Shown here: one piece after another, positions 63,889 through 64,000 of the stretch
Layout of the letters: each line of letters starts with the position of its first letter
Numbering within the stretch: position 1 is the stretch's first letter
Source: Prolixibacteraceae bacterium
GTDB taxonomy: Bacteria; Bacteroidota; Bacteroidia; Bacteroidales; Prolixibacteraceae
Length of the DNA stretch: 64,000 nucleotides
Direction of reading: 5' to 3'
NCBI GenBank assembly: GCA_028282705.1
Contig: JANQHI010000006.1
Span: forward strand, 110,814 to 174,813
Position numbers and translations under genes: made by a program
The notes under the pieces: model-generated
What the model was told of the DNA's origin: nothing
The model's input: the letters and a program-made list of their open reading frames with translations, nothing else
Database searches by the model: none

Positions 63889-64000
63889 ATGTACAAAATA
63901 AAAACCTTTAAAGTCATGGTGATATTCTGGATAATTCTAACAGGGCTTTCAAAAATGTTTAAATGGACATTTTATGGGCTTAAAATCTGGATTCATACAT
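63889..64000 (+). CDS. Start of a further small protein (partial)
   Basis: An ATG 8 bases after the previous stop opens a frame to the window edge (37 codons), with a hydrophobic basic N-terminus (MYKIKTFKVMVIFWIILTG). It continues the same transcription unit. The identity cannot be judged from this fragment. Confidence 0.5.
   Translation, partial: MYKIKTFKVMVIFWIILTGLSKMFKWTFYGLKIWIHT

Overview
The window comes from the chromosome of a member of the Bacteroidota. The evidence is an AT-rich genome, repeated promoters with the -7 element TAnnTTTG (upstream of era, the mutL operon, mutS, an M16 peptidase, ricT and several tRNAs), Bacteroidota-type families (DUF4783 beside rlmH, GT117/DUF2723, PSP1/RicT, a CTnDOT-type integrase) and tRNA genes without an encoded CCA. 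I cannot place it below phylum with confidence.

Layout. 1-24050 is host backbone: a lysine-2,3-aminomutase-like radical SAM gene running off the left edge, era and der GTPases, a small membrane protein and mutL, two tandem rhomboid proteases, YihY, DUF4783, rlmH, a large NtrY-like kinase overlapping an MBL hydrolase, a phosphoribosyltransferase, a lipoprotein and an MscS channel. A tightly packed minus-strand cluster follows (24050 down to 16264) with five sensory proteins: a PAS protein, a c-heme Tll0287-like protein, a Cache-PAS protein, a PAS kinase and a hybrid kinase with two receivers. Three of the five share a conserved C-terminal coiled-coil tail, which one of them has lost to an in-frame stop.

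24613-46768 is an integrated element of about 22 kb inserted in the 3' end of tRNA-Gln(TTG). A 13-bp repeat of the tRNA end marks both borders. The left part is an NBU-like replication module: a helix-turn-helix protein, an SF3-like helicase and a BT4734-like primase. The middle has an AAA_24 ATPase, a DUF3871 protein and a PadR regulator. The right part has cargo, a toxin-antitoxin-like pair and a frameshifted integrase. No relaxase was seen. The cargo includes a compact operon (trypco2-like small protein, fold-type-III PLP decarboxylase, large P-loop ATPase) that looks like an undescribed conflict system. It also holds two copies of a terminator + promoter + structured-RNA module, whose stems are kept by compensatory changes, each directly in front of an unrelated small membrane or lipoprotein gene.

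46757-59900 is host backbone again: tRNA-Gln, a GT117 protein, a HEAT-like protein, a Nudix hydrolase, a GIY-YIG protein, tRNA-Phe, an M16 peptidase, an O-methyltransferase, RicT, DUF1761, mutS, and tRNA-Gly and tRNA-Leu. A LytTR regulator there is broken by frameshifts and cut off near 59912. From there to the right edge the sequence looks acquired: a MalT/LuxR-type ATPase regulator, a small protein of a family I associate with such regulators, a membrane protein and the start of another gene.
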